Part shown: in pieces, positions 53,787-62,458 of the stretch
Position numbering within the stretch: the first letter of the stretch is position 1
Layout: each line of letters opens with the position of its first letter
Assembly: GCA_964559175.1 (NCBI GenBank)
Contig: CAZLGT010000020.1
Span: forward strand, 1-64,000
Direction: 5' to 3'
DNA: 64,000 bases
Source of the DNA: Mariniphaga sp964559175
GTDB lineage: Bacteria > Bacteroidota > Bacteroidia > Bacteroidales > Prolixibacteraceae
Notes under the pieces: generated by a model
Database searches by the model: none
Told to the model about the DNA's origin: nothing
What the model saw: the letters and a program-made list of their open reading frames with translations, nothing else
Program-made: the position numbers and the translations under genes

Positions 53787-54844
53787 TTCAGAAACGTTTC
53801 ATAATTGGTGAATAGATCGATGCCATAACCGTAAATATTATCCATATCCTCTTTGCTGAGTTTATTGGCTACTGTTTCCCCATTTTTATAATCGACCATA
53901 AAAATGGATAATTCATCCCGTGCATTTTCAAGAAAATAATCAAGAACGTAAGGACTGTGTGTAGAAAGGATGAATTGATTTGATTTGGCGTCGATTATTT
54001 CTTGCGTTATGTGAACGATGTAGGGCGGAAAAGCATGTGCTTCCGGTTCTTCAAAAATTAAAACGGAATTTTGGTTGGAAGCGATTGCCGTTTTATAAAA
54101 AATTATACGTTGTAGCGTGTCGGCAATTGAATTATAAGGAATAAGAAAAATCTCACCGTTTTGTGGCGGTTTGGTGATTTTTAACTTTTGACTTGATTTA
54201 TCGAACACTAAATTCAGATTATATTCATGAAACAAGTTTACAATTTCTTCTTTTAATGCTGGAATGTCTTCAATAATTTGCATTTGATTTGTTCCGTTGG
54301 GAGGTATCAAATAATTTAAATGTGATTCTTTCGTATTTAATCCTTTTAAAAAATTATAGTATTTAATATTTATCCATTTGGAAGTTAGAGTTTCTCTTGA
54401 TTTCTTTTTAAAGGGAGAAAGCCCTCCTAAATTAAGCCCGAGATTAGAATTAAAATATAAATGAGATAAAGATTCCCGATTATCAAGAATTATTTCTAAT
54501 ATGTTTGTATTCAGTTTTTCTATGTTTCCGGAATTTGGGTCAATGTAATCAGGATTTTTAGTGATACTATAATTTCCCAGATTTGAATTTATAACAATTG
54601 AATTTTCAAAATTACCATCGAAAAATAGTTCATTCTGATATTCAACCCTAATTAAAGAAGAAAGTTTTTTATTAGAGTTCAATTCTAAATAGGGTAAACT
54701 AAACACACCAAAAGCTTCCAGAATATTTGATTTTCCAACATTTGGTTTGCCAATTAATAAATTGATTCGACTAAACTCTTCCAGCTTTAAATTCCGGATA
54801 GATTTAAAATTTGAAATAGTGATATAGTCAATAAAACTTTCCAT
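53783..54844 (-). CDS. OLD/RecF-like AAA ATPase
   Basis: 353 aa, cytoplasmic. Walker A GKPNVGKSN (Gly32-Ser39) is in the N-terminal FKSIRNLKL segment typical of SMC/RecF/OLD ABC-type ATPases; Walker B is LIFEEPEAHAFPP (~262-274) and the switch His is in LSTHSP (~294-298). The region between is short, so there is no long coiled coil, and no C-terminal TOPRIM is present; the small gene downstream supplies a candidate. Starts 87 bp after phoH. Likely acts in DNA or RNA surveillance, such as anti-phage defence. Confidence 0.85.
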   Translation of the reverse strand: MESFIDYITISNFKSIRNLKLEEFSRINLLIGKPNVGKSNILEAFGVFSLPYLELNSNKKLSSLIRVEYQNELFFDGNFENSIVINSNLGNYSITKNPDYIDPNSGNIEKLNTNILEIILDNRESLSHLYFNSNLGLNLGGLSPFKKKSRETLTSKWINIKYYNFLKGLNTKESHLNYLIPPNGTNQMQIIEDIPALKEEIVNLFHEYNLNLVFDKSSQKLKITKPPQNGEIFLIPYNSIADTLQRIIFYKTAIASNQNSVLIFEEPEAHAFPPYIVHITQEIIDAKSNQFILSTHSPYVLDYFLENARDELSIFMVDYKNGETVANKLSKEDMDNIYGYGIDLFTNYETFLK

Positions 54845-54931
54845 GAATCAAAGATAATCAACTTTCCTCTTTTTTACCGACAGAAAATTATATTCCTGAT
54901 TGGTATCTCTTTTTTAAATACTTTGTACTCT

Positions 54932-55936
54932 CTACTCATTTCTTTTACCGGCTTTTCTGGTTTCATCTGACTTTGCTTTTTCCTCTGCCTGATCTTCATA
55001 ATATTTTTGGTAGGCATCCACAATATCCCGCACCAGCCGGTGGCGCACAATGTCGTTGGTGTTGAATTGAACAACAGAAATGGATTCAATGTTCTGAAGC
55101 AGTTTCATTGCGAAAATCAGCCCCGAGTTGCTGCGTCGGGGCAGGTCAATCTGGGTAACATCGCCGGTAACAATAAATTTGGCATTCAGTCCCATACGTG
55201 TTAAAAACATCTTCAACTGGTTGATTGTGGTGTTTTGTGCTTCATCCAGAATGACAAACGCATTGCTGAGGGTTCGCCCGCGCATAAAAGCCAGCGGGGC
55301 AATTTCGATGATGCCGTCTTTTATAAAATCTTCGAGCTTGCGGGGCGGAATCATATCCTGCAAGGCATCGTACAATGGTTGCAGGTACGGGTCGATTTTC
55401 TCTTTCAAATCGCCGGGCAAAAAACCCAGGTTTTCACCCGCCTCCACTGCCGGACGGCTGAGAATAATTTTTTTGATTTCCCGGTTTTTCAGGGCGCGAA
55501 CTGCCAGTGCAATGGCCGTGTAGGTTTTTCCCGTTCCGGCAGGACCAATGGCGAAAATCAAATCGTTTTTATTGCATTCATCCACTAACACCCGTTGATT
55601 AGGTGTGCGGGCCCTCACCGGTTTTCCGCTGTTCCCGAAAACAATAATGTCCTTATCAACAGTCCCGTTTTCATCCAGCGAGGAAAATCCGGTGGAAAGA
55701 ATCTGCAGAATGGTTTCTTCGGTGATAACATTGAACTGGTAATAATGGTCGAGAAGCTGAATGAATTTTTTCTCGAAGATTTTCAGCTCTTTTTCTTCTC
55801 CCTGAATGTAAAGTAAATGACCTCGTGCCGTAATGCTTATTTTGGGGAACAACGATTTGATAAGGTTCATTTTTACGTTGTTTATCCCGAAAAACTCCAG
55901 CGGGTCAATCCCTTCCAAATGAATTTGTTTATCCAA
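54932..55936 (-). CDS. phoH: PhoH-family ATPase
   Basis: 334 aa. An N-terminal KH-like/RNA-binding segment precedes the P-loop domain: Walker A GPAGTGKTY, then LSRPAVEAGENLGFLPGDL and Walker B FVILDEAQNTT, all typical of PhoH-like (YbeZ) proteins involved in RNA metabolism and ribosome processing. The C-terminus is charged. First gene of the minus-strand run that contains the ATPase/TOPRIM cassette and purC; the promoter should lie in the 87 bp before the divergent DUF2723 gene. Confidence 0.93.
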   Translation of the reverse strand: MDKQIHLEGIDPLEFFGINNVKMNLIKSLFPKISITARGHLLYIQGEEKELKIFEKKFIQLLDHYYQFNVITEETILQILSTGFSSLDENGTVDKDIIVFGNSGKPVRARTPNQRVLVDECNKNDLIFAIGPAGTGKTYTAIALAVRALKNREIKKIILSRPAVEAGENLGFLPGDLKEKIDPYLQPLYDALQDMIPPRKLEDFIKDGIIEIAPLAFMRGRTLSNAFVILDEAQNTTINQLKMFLTRMGLNAKFIVTGDVTQIDLPRRSNSGLIFAMKLLQNIESISVVQFNTNDIVRHRLVRDIVDAYQKYYEDQAEEKAKSDETRKAGKRNE

Positions 55937-56023
55937 TAATTTTGCCTTTATAATGATTTACAAAAATAACGACTTTTCTATGAAATCGAACTTTTTGACA
56001 ATTGAGTGTACTGTTTTTTAAAA

Positions 56024-59014
56024 ATGAAGATTAAATCACCGGTTCATTTTACAGCTATTGCCGTTTTTATAGCATCATTTCTCGTTTATTTAATAACCCT
56101 CGAACCCACAGTCAGTTATTGGGATTGCGGAGAATTTATTCTTTCTGCTGCAAAACTCGAAGTAAATCATCCTGCCGGATCGCCTTTATTTGTATTGCTG
56201 GGGCGAATTTTTACTTTTTTATCATTTGGCGACAATCAAAAAATTGCATGGTCAATCAATCTGATGTCAGGTTTTTTCAGTGCGCTCACTGTTTTTTTTC
56301 TGTTTAGGATAATTGTTTTTTTGGGAAAGAAAATAAGTACAAATAATTTTCAAATTGTTGGCAGTGCGGTTATCGGTTCGCTTACTTTTGCCTTTACCGA
56401 TTCATTTTGGTTTTCGGCAGTTGAGGGTGAAGTTTACGCACTTTCCATGTTTTTTCTAACGATATGTTTTTGGGCTGCTTTGAAATGGGAAACAGGTTTT
56501 GGCGAATCCGGCAACAACCGATGGATTTTGTTTATTGCTTTTTTAACTGGCTTGGGGCTTGGCGTTCACCTGATGAACCTGTTGGTTATTCCTTCGGCAA
56601 CCCTTATTGTTTTTCTGAAATCGCGTAAAAAAACGGCTAAAAATATTTTGCTTTCTTTTTTCCTGGGATGTGGCCTTCTTTTGACTGTTTTGTATGTTCT
56701 GATTCCCGGAACCATGTGGTTTTTCTCTGTTTCAGAAACATTGTTTATCAACCGCTTTCATCTGCCATTGAATTCGGGGATAATTTTCAGTGTTCTTTTT
56801 CTCGGCGGTTTGGTTGCTTATGGTATTTATTTTTTTCATAAGAATGGAAGCCCGAAAGTGGCGCTTGCTGTTTTTTCCACAGCGCTTGTTTTAACGGGTT
56901 TTTCGGTTTACGCGGTTAATCTTGTTCGTTCGCAGGCCGGTCCACCTGTAAATTTTGGCGAACCCGACAACATTTTTTCATTAATTGATTATCTGAACCG
57001 GGAGCAGTATCCCCAAAGACCACTTTTATACGGACAAAACTACAATTCGCCGGTTATTGGAGTGAAAGAGCGGAAAACCAGAGACTTCGACGGAAACAGT
57101 TATGTGGAGCGCGATTTGTCTTCTGTTTATACATTCTCTCCGGAAACCTGTACTGTTTTTCCACGGATGTACAGCAGCGATCCCGGTCATACGGAAGCTT
57201 ACAAAAACTGGGTAAATATTACAGGGAAAAGAGTTCGCACGGTTAACGGTGCCGGGCAAACGGAACTACTTACCATCCCGACTTTGGGAGAGAACATCGC
57301 ATTTTTTTTCCGTTTTCAGGCGGGGCACATGTTTTGGCGCTATTTTATGTGGAATTTTTCGGGAAGGCAAAACGATATTCAGGGCAGGGGAGAACCAACA
57401 AAAGGAAACTGGATTTCCGGGATAAAACCCATCGATGCGTTAAGGCTTGGCCCGCAAAGTAACATGCCACACTGGATGAGAAATAACCGCGCCCGGAATA
57501 CTTACTTTTTTATTCCTTTTATACTCGGATTTCTCGGTGCTGCTTATCATTATAAAAAGGACAAGGTTTCCTTTTTCAGCGTTTTGTCGCTGTTTTTACT
57601 GGCCGGAATAGGCCTGGTGATTTACATCAACGAAATCCCGCTGGTTCCCCGCGAGCGCGATTACGTTTATGTGGGCGCTTTTATGGCTTTCAGTATTTGG
57701 ATTGGGTTCAGTTTTGCCGGTCTCACTGAGCTTACAGGCCGCAAAGTTTCGTCGAAGTCGATACCAATTTTGTTGTTTGTGGTTATTTTTTTGGGAAGTC
57801 CCGCTTTGCTGCTCTCGCAAAATTTTAACGACCATAACCGTTCGAACCGTTACGTAACGCGCGATTTTGCCGCAAATATCCTTAATTCCTGTCCGCCCAA
57901 CGCTATACTTTTTACCAGCGGTGATAACGACACTTATCCGGTTTTGTATTGCCAGGAAGTAGAAAATATCAGGACCGATGTGCGTGTGGTTGTAATGCCG
58001 TTTGTGAGTGCAAACTGGTTTATTAATCAGTTAAAAATGAAAAAGAACCAGTCTGAGGGATTGAAAATGGAGCTTCCGCAAAGGGCAATTGATGAAGGGA
58101 AACTGGATTATGTGGCCGTTCTTGACAGAATTGACAGAACGGTTGATTTTAAAGAAGTGCTGAGGTTTGTAGCCGGCGACGAACCGGGAACTAAACTGAA
58201 AACAAGAAGTGGGGATTCTCTTGGATTTATACCTTCCAAAGAGTTGTATTTTAATGTTTTGGCAGATGGTGAAACAGGGCAAATCCCGGTTTCACTGAAA
58301 AACAGGGAGACGTTGTATAAACATGAACTTACTTTCTGGGATATTGTGGTTTCCAATGCGACTGCCCGCCCTGTATGTTTTGTGTCGAAAGCGGAAGCGC
58401 AAAATCACGGATTGTTGAATTACCTCAGGCAGGAGGGATTGGTTTACCGGGTTGTGCCGCAAAAAAACGATTTGAAACATGCGATGCAAAACCCTCCGGC
58501 AGATACCGATCGTTTGTATTCGCAACTGATGGAGGAGTTTTCCTGGGGAAATATCGATAATCCTGATGTGAATATTGACTATTTTTCGAAGTACAATACC
58601 GGAGTTTTCCAGTTGCAGAATGTTTTTAACTCGCTGGCCGATAATTTGCTTGAAGAAGCAAAAACTGAAAAAGCCCGTGCTGTGCTGAAAAAGAGCATTT
58701 CGCTTTTCCCTGTTTCCGTATTTCAATATAATAACTACTCGTTGCAACAAATCGAATTATTGTTCGACGCCGGATTAAACGATTCGGGGTTGCAGTTTTT
58801 GAATGGTTTTTTGCAATCGGTACAAGCCAACCTGAGTTATTATGCGCAGTTTGAAAAACGCCAACAGAAAGCGTTGAATTTCGACATTATGACCGAAATG
58901 TATTATTACCAGCAACTTTTACAACTCATACATTCCCGGAAGTTGAGTCAAAAGTTTCCTGATGCAAAGCAGAGCTTCGAAGATTTTGCTATACTTTTCA
59001 GCGATAGCTTGTAA
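56024..59014 (+). CDS. DUF2723 multi-span membrane protein
   Basis: 996 aa. Residues 1-610 contain roughly a dozen hydrophobic spans, with the DUF2723/PMT-like signature PTVSYWDCGEF and VNHPAGSPLFVLLGR in the first external loop (acidic Asp-Cys-Gly-Glu). The C-terminal ~400 residues are soluble. The family is related to GT-C glycosyltransferases (protein O-mannosyltransferase-like) that use lipid-linked sugars; activity for this member is inference. The ATG at 56024 is preferred; an upstream in-frame GTG is possible. Ends 6 bp from the convergent anti-sigma gene. Confidence 0.85.
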   Translation: MKIKSPVHFTAIAVFIASFLVYLITLEPTVSYWDCGEFILSAAKLEVNHPAGSPLFVLLGRIFTFLSFGDNQKIAWSINLMSGFFSALTVFFLFRIIVFLGKKISTNNFQIVGSAVIGSLTFAFTDSFWFSAVEGEVYALSMFFLTICFWAALKWETGFGESGNNRWILFIAFLTGLGLGVHLMNLLVIPSATLIVFLKSRKKTAKNILLSFFLGCGLLLTVLYVLIPGTMWFFSVSETLFINRFHLPLNSGIIFSVLFLGGLVAYGIYFFHKNGSPKVALAVFSTALVLTGFSVYAVNLVRSQAGPPVNFGEPDNIFSLIDYLNREQYPQRPLLYGQNYNSPVIGVKERKTRDFDGNSYVERDLSSVYTFSPETCTVFPRMYSSDPGHTEAYKNWVNITGKRVRTVNGAGQTELLTIPTLGENIAFFFRFQAGHMFWRYFMWNFSGRQNDIQGRGEPTKGNWISGIKPIDALRLGPQSNMPHWMRNNRARNTYFFIPFILGFLGAAYHYKKDKVSFFSVLSLFLLAGIGLVIYINEIPLVPRERDYVYVGAFMAFSIWIGFSFAGLTELTGRKVSSKSIPILLFVVIFLGSPALLLSQNFNDHNRSNRYVTRDFAANILNSCPPNAILFTSGDNDTYPVLYCQEVENIRTDVRVVVMPFVSANWFINQLKMKKNQSEGLKMELPQRAIDEGKLDYVAVLDRIDRTVDFKEVLRFVAGDEPGTKLKTRSGDSLGFIPSKELYFNVLADGETGQIPVSLKNRETLYKHELTFWDIVVSNATARPVCFVSKAEAQNHGLLNYLRQEGLVYRVVPQKNDLKHAMQNPPADTDRLYSQLMEEFSWGNIDNPDVNIDYFSKYNTGVFQLQNVFNSLADNLLEEAKTEKARAVLKKSISLFPVSVFQYNNYSLQQIELLFDAGLNDSGLQFLNGFLQSVQANLSYYAQFEKRQQKALNFDIMTEMYYYQQLLQLIHSRKLSQKFPDAKQSFEDFAILFSDSL

Positions 59015-59020
59015 AAAGTT

Positions 59021-59389
59021 CTATATCCCCGGGAAAGCACACGTATCGCCATTAAACGGCTGATTAAATACCGAATCGGTTTTGAACGGGATAATCAGAA
59101 TCGATGCTGAATCGGCGGAAGGTATGTTGGAGTTTCCGGTTTTTTGCTGAAAGTTGAAAACCGAAAAAAACAAAATAACCGATACCAGCGCTGCTTTGGC
59201 CGGAATACCTTTCAGCGAAAAAAACCACCCAAACAAACCGGTGAATGAATTCTGCCTGATATTGCTCCGGCTTTCCTTCAGCATAAAGAAATAGTCAAGC
59301 CGGTTTTTTACCGAAGCATCCGGTTTGCAATCCAGTTCGTCATTCCTGAATAGTTCACTCAAATAGTTATCTGTCAATTCATTTTTCAT
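59021..59389 (-). CDS. Putative anti-sigma membrane protein
   Basis: 122 aa with a cytoplasmic N-terminus (~1-58), one membrane segment (~64-82, ALVSVILFFSVFNF) and a short periplasmic tail. Size, topology and position 3 bp after an ECF sigma gene fit a small anti-sigma factor; no conserved zinc motif is present, so the assignment is contextual. Confidence 0.6.
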   Translation of the reverse strand: MKNELTDNYLSELFRNDELDCKPDASVKNRLDYFFMLKESRSNIRQNSFTGLFGWFFSLKGIPAKAALVSVILFFSVFNFQQKTGNSNIPSADSASILIIPFKTDSVFNQPFNGDTCAFPGI

Positions 59390-59392
59390 CGT

Positions 59393-59971
59393 CTAACCCT
59401 CCTTTTCCTGCTGAATTTTTACAAGTTTTGCCAATTCGTTCCGGGCATAAAAAAGCCTTGATTTTACCGTCCCTTTTGGCAGATTTAAAATTTCTGAAAT
59501 TTCTTCCAGGCTAAAGTTTTCGCGGTATTTTAGCACCAAAATTTCCCTTGACTTTTCAGAAAGTCCGTTCATTTTACTAAAAGCGGTTTCGAGTAACCGG
59601 CTTTTGTTCTCTTCGCTAAAATCAGTTTCATCCGGTACATTTTCGGAGAAAGTGGCCTGTAAAACGGTATTGCGCGTCACTCGTTTGCGGTATTCGTTTT
59701 TGCACATGTTGTGTGCTACCGAAAAAATCCATTTTTGGAAAGAGTAAGCCGGATTGAAAAGCTGCGGTTTGTCTATAATTTTCAGGAAAATATCCTGTAA
59801 AAAGTCGTTGGCTGTCTCTTCGCAACTGCCCAGCATTCGGTAGAAATAGTAAAAAAGCCGCTCGTGGTACCGGTCATACAACTCGTCAAATGCCGGCCGG
59901 TCGCCCCCTCCGATGTTTTTCATCAGCGTTTCGTCAGTTAATTCTTTTATATTTTTTCGGTTAAAAATCAC
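59393..59971 (-). CDS. ECF RNA polymerase sigma factor
   Basis: 192 aa. Region 2 from DRPAFDELYDRYHERLFYYFYRML through FLQDIFLKI (~24-75); region 4 with LSEKSREILVLKYRENFSLEEISEIL and KGTVKSRLFYARNEL. The best start is GTG at 59971, whose GTGA overlaps the TGA of the DUF3098 gene, giving coupled translation; a TTG at 60004 would overlap that gene by 37 bp. A distinct group from the other ECF sigma in this window. Target genes unknown. Confidence 0.87.
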   Translation of the reverse strand: MIFNRKNIKELTDETLMKNIGGGDRPAFDELYDRYHERLFYYFYRMLGSCEETANDFLQDIFLKIIDKPQLFNPAYSFQKWIFSVAHNMCKNEYRKRVTRNTVLQATFSENVPDETDFSEENKSRLLETAFSKMNGLSEKSREILVLKYRENFSLEEISEILNLPKGTVKSRLFYARNELAKLVKIQQEKEG

Positions 59972-60174
59972 TTTCGTTTTAATATCAAAAAAATAATTCC
60001 GCAATACGATAATAAAATGACAACCGGTGCCAGCGTAATTCGCCTAAAACTGTAAATCTCAGGATTAAAGTTATCTTTTTCCGGCATCGGCCCTGCCATT
60101 AAAAAGAATCCGGCAAACAATATTAATAAAATGATAATTAATAAAGTGGCTTTTTTCCGATTAAAAATTTCCAT
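59968..60174 (-). CDS. DUF3098 small membrane protein
   Basis: 68 aa, two membrane segments: ~9-27 (ATLLIIILLILFAGFFLMAG) and ~45-64, joined by the signature loop FNPEIYSFRRITLAP. This family is widespread in Bacteroidota, often beside cell-division or cell-envelope genes, with no known function. The ATG at 60174 is chosen for family length; the frame is open further upstream. Its stop overlaps the sigma-factor GTG start. Confidence 0.8.
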   Translation of the reverse strand: MEIFNRKKATLLIIILLILFAGFFLMAGPMPEKDNFNPEIYSFRRITLAPVVILLSYCGIIFLILKRK

Positions 60175-60252
60175 CTTTAAAGTTCGTAAATAAAGTATAT
60201 AAAAGTACACGCGAAAACCGAAAGGTTCAAAACAGAGCAACATTTTTTTATT

Positions 60253-61029
60253 ATGGAACAAAAAGTAAAGGCATTTAAAGAATTACTCGACATAATGGAC
60301 GAACTGCGGGAAAAATGCCCGTGGGACAGGGAACAAACACTGGAGTCGCTTAGAAAGCTAACCATAGAGGAAACCTACGAACTGGCAGATGCCATTTTAA
60401 AAAATGATTTGCAGGGAATTAAAAAAGAACTGGGCGATTTGATGCTGCACATTGTTTTTTATGCCAAAATTGGTTCCGAAAAAGGAGCATTTGATATGGG
60501 CGATGTTTTGGAAGGAATCAATAAAAAACTGATTTACCGCCACCCGCATGTGTTTGGCAATGTGGATGTGAATGGTTCGCCCAAAAAAGTGGAAGAAAAC
60601 TGGGAAGCGCTTAAATTGAAAGAAAAAGGCGGGAATAAACGCGTGCTGGAAGGCGTTCCTGCCGCCATGCCGGCGTTGGTAAAAGCCAACCGCATTCAGG
60701 AAAAAGCCAGTGGCGTGGGTTTCGACTGGGAATACAAAGAGCAGGTTTGGGATAAAGTGAAAGAAGAAATTAATGAACTGGCACACGAAATCGACCTGGT
60801 GGACAAAGACAAAATAGAAGCCGAGTTTGGCGACCTGTTTTTTGCCATGGTAAATGCCGCCCGCCTTTACGGAGTTGACCCCGAAGCCGCCCTGGAGCGC
60901 ACCAACCTGAAATTCATCAAGCGATTCAACTATCTGGAAAGTAAGACACTGATGGAAGGGAAAGATTTGCACAAAATGACTCTGGTAGAGATGGATGTGA
61001 TTTGGGAGAAGGCTAAATCGGAAGAGTGA
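60253..61029 (+). CDS. mazG: Nucleoside triphosphate pyrophosphohydrolase
   Basis: 258 aa, two MazG repeats. First repeat: CPWDREQTLESLRKLTIEETYEL and KELGDLMLHIVFYA hold the EExx(12-28)ExxD metal residues; second: KVKEEINELAHEI and AEFGDLFFAMVNAARL repeats them. Hydrolyses NTPs/dNTPs (including damaged ones) to monophosphates and PPi. Divergent from the DUF3098 gene, 78 bp between starts. Followed by an inverted repeat at 61124. Confidence 0.94.
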   Translation: MEQKVKAFKELLDIMDELREKCPWDREQTLESLRKLTIEETYELADAILKNDLQGIKKELGDLMLHIVFYAKIGSEKGAFDMGDVLEGINKKLIYRHPHVFGNVDVNGSPKKVEENWEALKLKEKGGNKRVLEGVPAAMPALVKANRIQEKASGVGFDWEYKEQVWDKVKEEINELAHEIDLVDKDKIEAEFGDLFFAMVNAARLYGVDPEAALERTNLKFIKRFNYLESKTLMEGKDLHKMTLVEMDVIWEKAKSEE

Positions 61030-61123
61030 AAAAATACTGAAATGTGTTTTACTTTCCTCCGGCATTCATTCAGAACTTTTTCGATTCTGCAACTGTTTTT
61101 TCAGTGTAAATATTTGTTTTTAT

Positions 61124-61150
61124 GCTGAACAATAGATTGAATTGTTCAGC
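61124..61150. repeat. Perfect inverted repeat between mazG and the kinase
   Basis: GCTGAACAAT (61124-61133) and ATTGTTCAGC (61141-61150), 10 bp, 7-nt loop. There is no clear T-run (AAATTTATGC follows), so an operator for the kinase gene or a weak terminator for mazG is possible. Confidence 0.4.
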
Positions 61151-61231
61151 AAATTTATGCAGAATTGTTATTTTTATCATTTTAACCGGGGATTGAAGGT
61201 TTGGAAATGAAATGAAATTACCTGATTTTTT

Positions 61232-62458
61232 ATGGAAAAGCGTTATTCAAAAATACGAATCAGAGAAAGCGGACAACACAAAACAGTTGAAATCGGTTCG
61301 AGGCTTAAACCTGAAATTGTTTCTTCTGTAATAAAAAAGTGGCAGTCACTCATCGACGTCACTGCAAAAATTGTGAATGTGCCATCTGGATTAATTATGA
61401 AGCTGAACGAAGATGCCATCGAGGTTTTTGTGAAGAGTAACACCGATGGAAATCCTTACGAAGCAGGTGAAGAATCAAAACTCATTTACGGGTTGTATTG
61501 CGAAACCGTGATTGGAACACAGAAGCAACTGTTGATACCTGATGCCACTAAAAGTAAGGTTTGGAATGAAAACAACCCCGATGTGGATATAAATATGATT
61601 TCATACCTCGGTTTGCCCATCAACTGGCCCGACGGTGAAGTTTTCGGAACGGTTTGCCTGCTCGATAACAAAGAAAACAGGTATAACCCGGATTACATCG
61701 GTTTACTCAGCCAGGTGAAAAACCACATTGAAACCGATTTGCAGCTACTGGTAGCCAACAAAGAACTCGCCGAAAAAAACAACGAACTGGAACAAACGAA
61801 CACAATTAAATCGAGGTTTCTTTCACTTATTTCACACGACGTAAGGGGAGGTATTGGCGTTTTGGACGAATTTTTAAAACTAACCATCGAAAACATCGAT
61901 AATTACGATAAACCGAGGCTGAAAATGATTTTACATTCGCTAAGTCAGAATGCCGGTTCGGCCTACCAAACCCTCGAAAGTCTTTTAAGATGGTCGAAAA
62001 ACGATTTGCTGGATCTGGAGCCGGATATGCATTCTGTGAATGTAGTTCAGGTGATTGAAAATTTGCTTTTTTATTTTCAGCAGGCTTTCTTAATGAAAGA
62101 AATTCAGGTAGTTAAGAAATTTAGTCAGGATCAAATAGTTGTTCTGGCCGACGAGAATATGCTGGTTACCTCCCTGCGAAATATCATTTCCAACGCCATA
62201 AAATTTAATCAAGCAGGAGGTAAAATATTCATCAGGGCTTACCAACACGATAATAAAACCGTCATCGAGGTAGAAGACACCGGGATAGGGATGAGCCCTG
62301 AAAAAGTAAATGAGCTGTTCAGTTACAAAAAGGGAAGTACCGGAAAAGGAGCTGGCATCGGGCTGATCCTTGCCAAAGAATTTCTGGATAAAAATGATGC
62401 TGAATTACAGGTAAAGAGTGAAACGGACAGGGGAACCAGGTTTATAATTTCTATATGA
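61232..62458 (+). CDS. Cytoplasmic GAF-domain sensor histidine kinase
   Basis: 408 aa, no membrane segment. GAF domain ~35-180 (WQSLIDVTAKIVNVPSGLIM ... GLPINWPDGEVFGTVCLL), coiled coil (~180-200), DHp with phosphorylatable His in SLISHDVRGGI (~206), then HATPase: N box RNIISNAIKFN, G1 DTGIGM, G2 GKGAGIGL. The DHp box departs from the usual HELRNPL, which may indicate a specialised partner. Its stop overlaps the next sensor gene (ATGA), so the pair is co-translated. No response regulator is visible. Confidence 0.9.
   Translation: MEKRYSKIRIRESGQHKTVEIGSRLKPEIVSSVIKKWQSLIDVTAKIVNVPSGLIMKLNEDAIEVFVKSNTDGNPYEAGEESKLIYGLYCETVIGTQKQLLIPDATKSKVWNENNPDVDINMISYLGLPINWPDGEVFGTVCLLDNKENRYNPDYIGLLSQVKNHIETDLQLLVANKELAEKNNELEQTNTIKSRFLSLISHDVRGGIGVLDEFLKLTIENIDNYDKPRLKMILHSLSQNAGSAYQTLESLLRWSKNDLLDLEPDMHSVNVVQVIENLLFYFQQAFLMKEIQVVKKFSQDQIVVLADENMLVTSLRNIISNAIKFNQAGGKIFIRAYQHDNKTVIEVEDTGIGMSPEKVNELFSYKKGSTGKGAGIGLILAKEFLDKNDAELQVKSETDRGTRFIISI

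Noticed and set aside
53783..54844. ABC transporter ATPase
   Set aside because: No LSGGQ signature or permease partner; N-terminal FKSIRNLKL and the EEPEAH Walker B fit OLD/RecF proteins.
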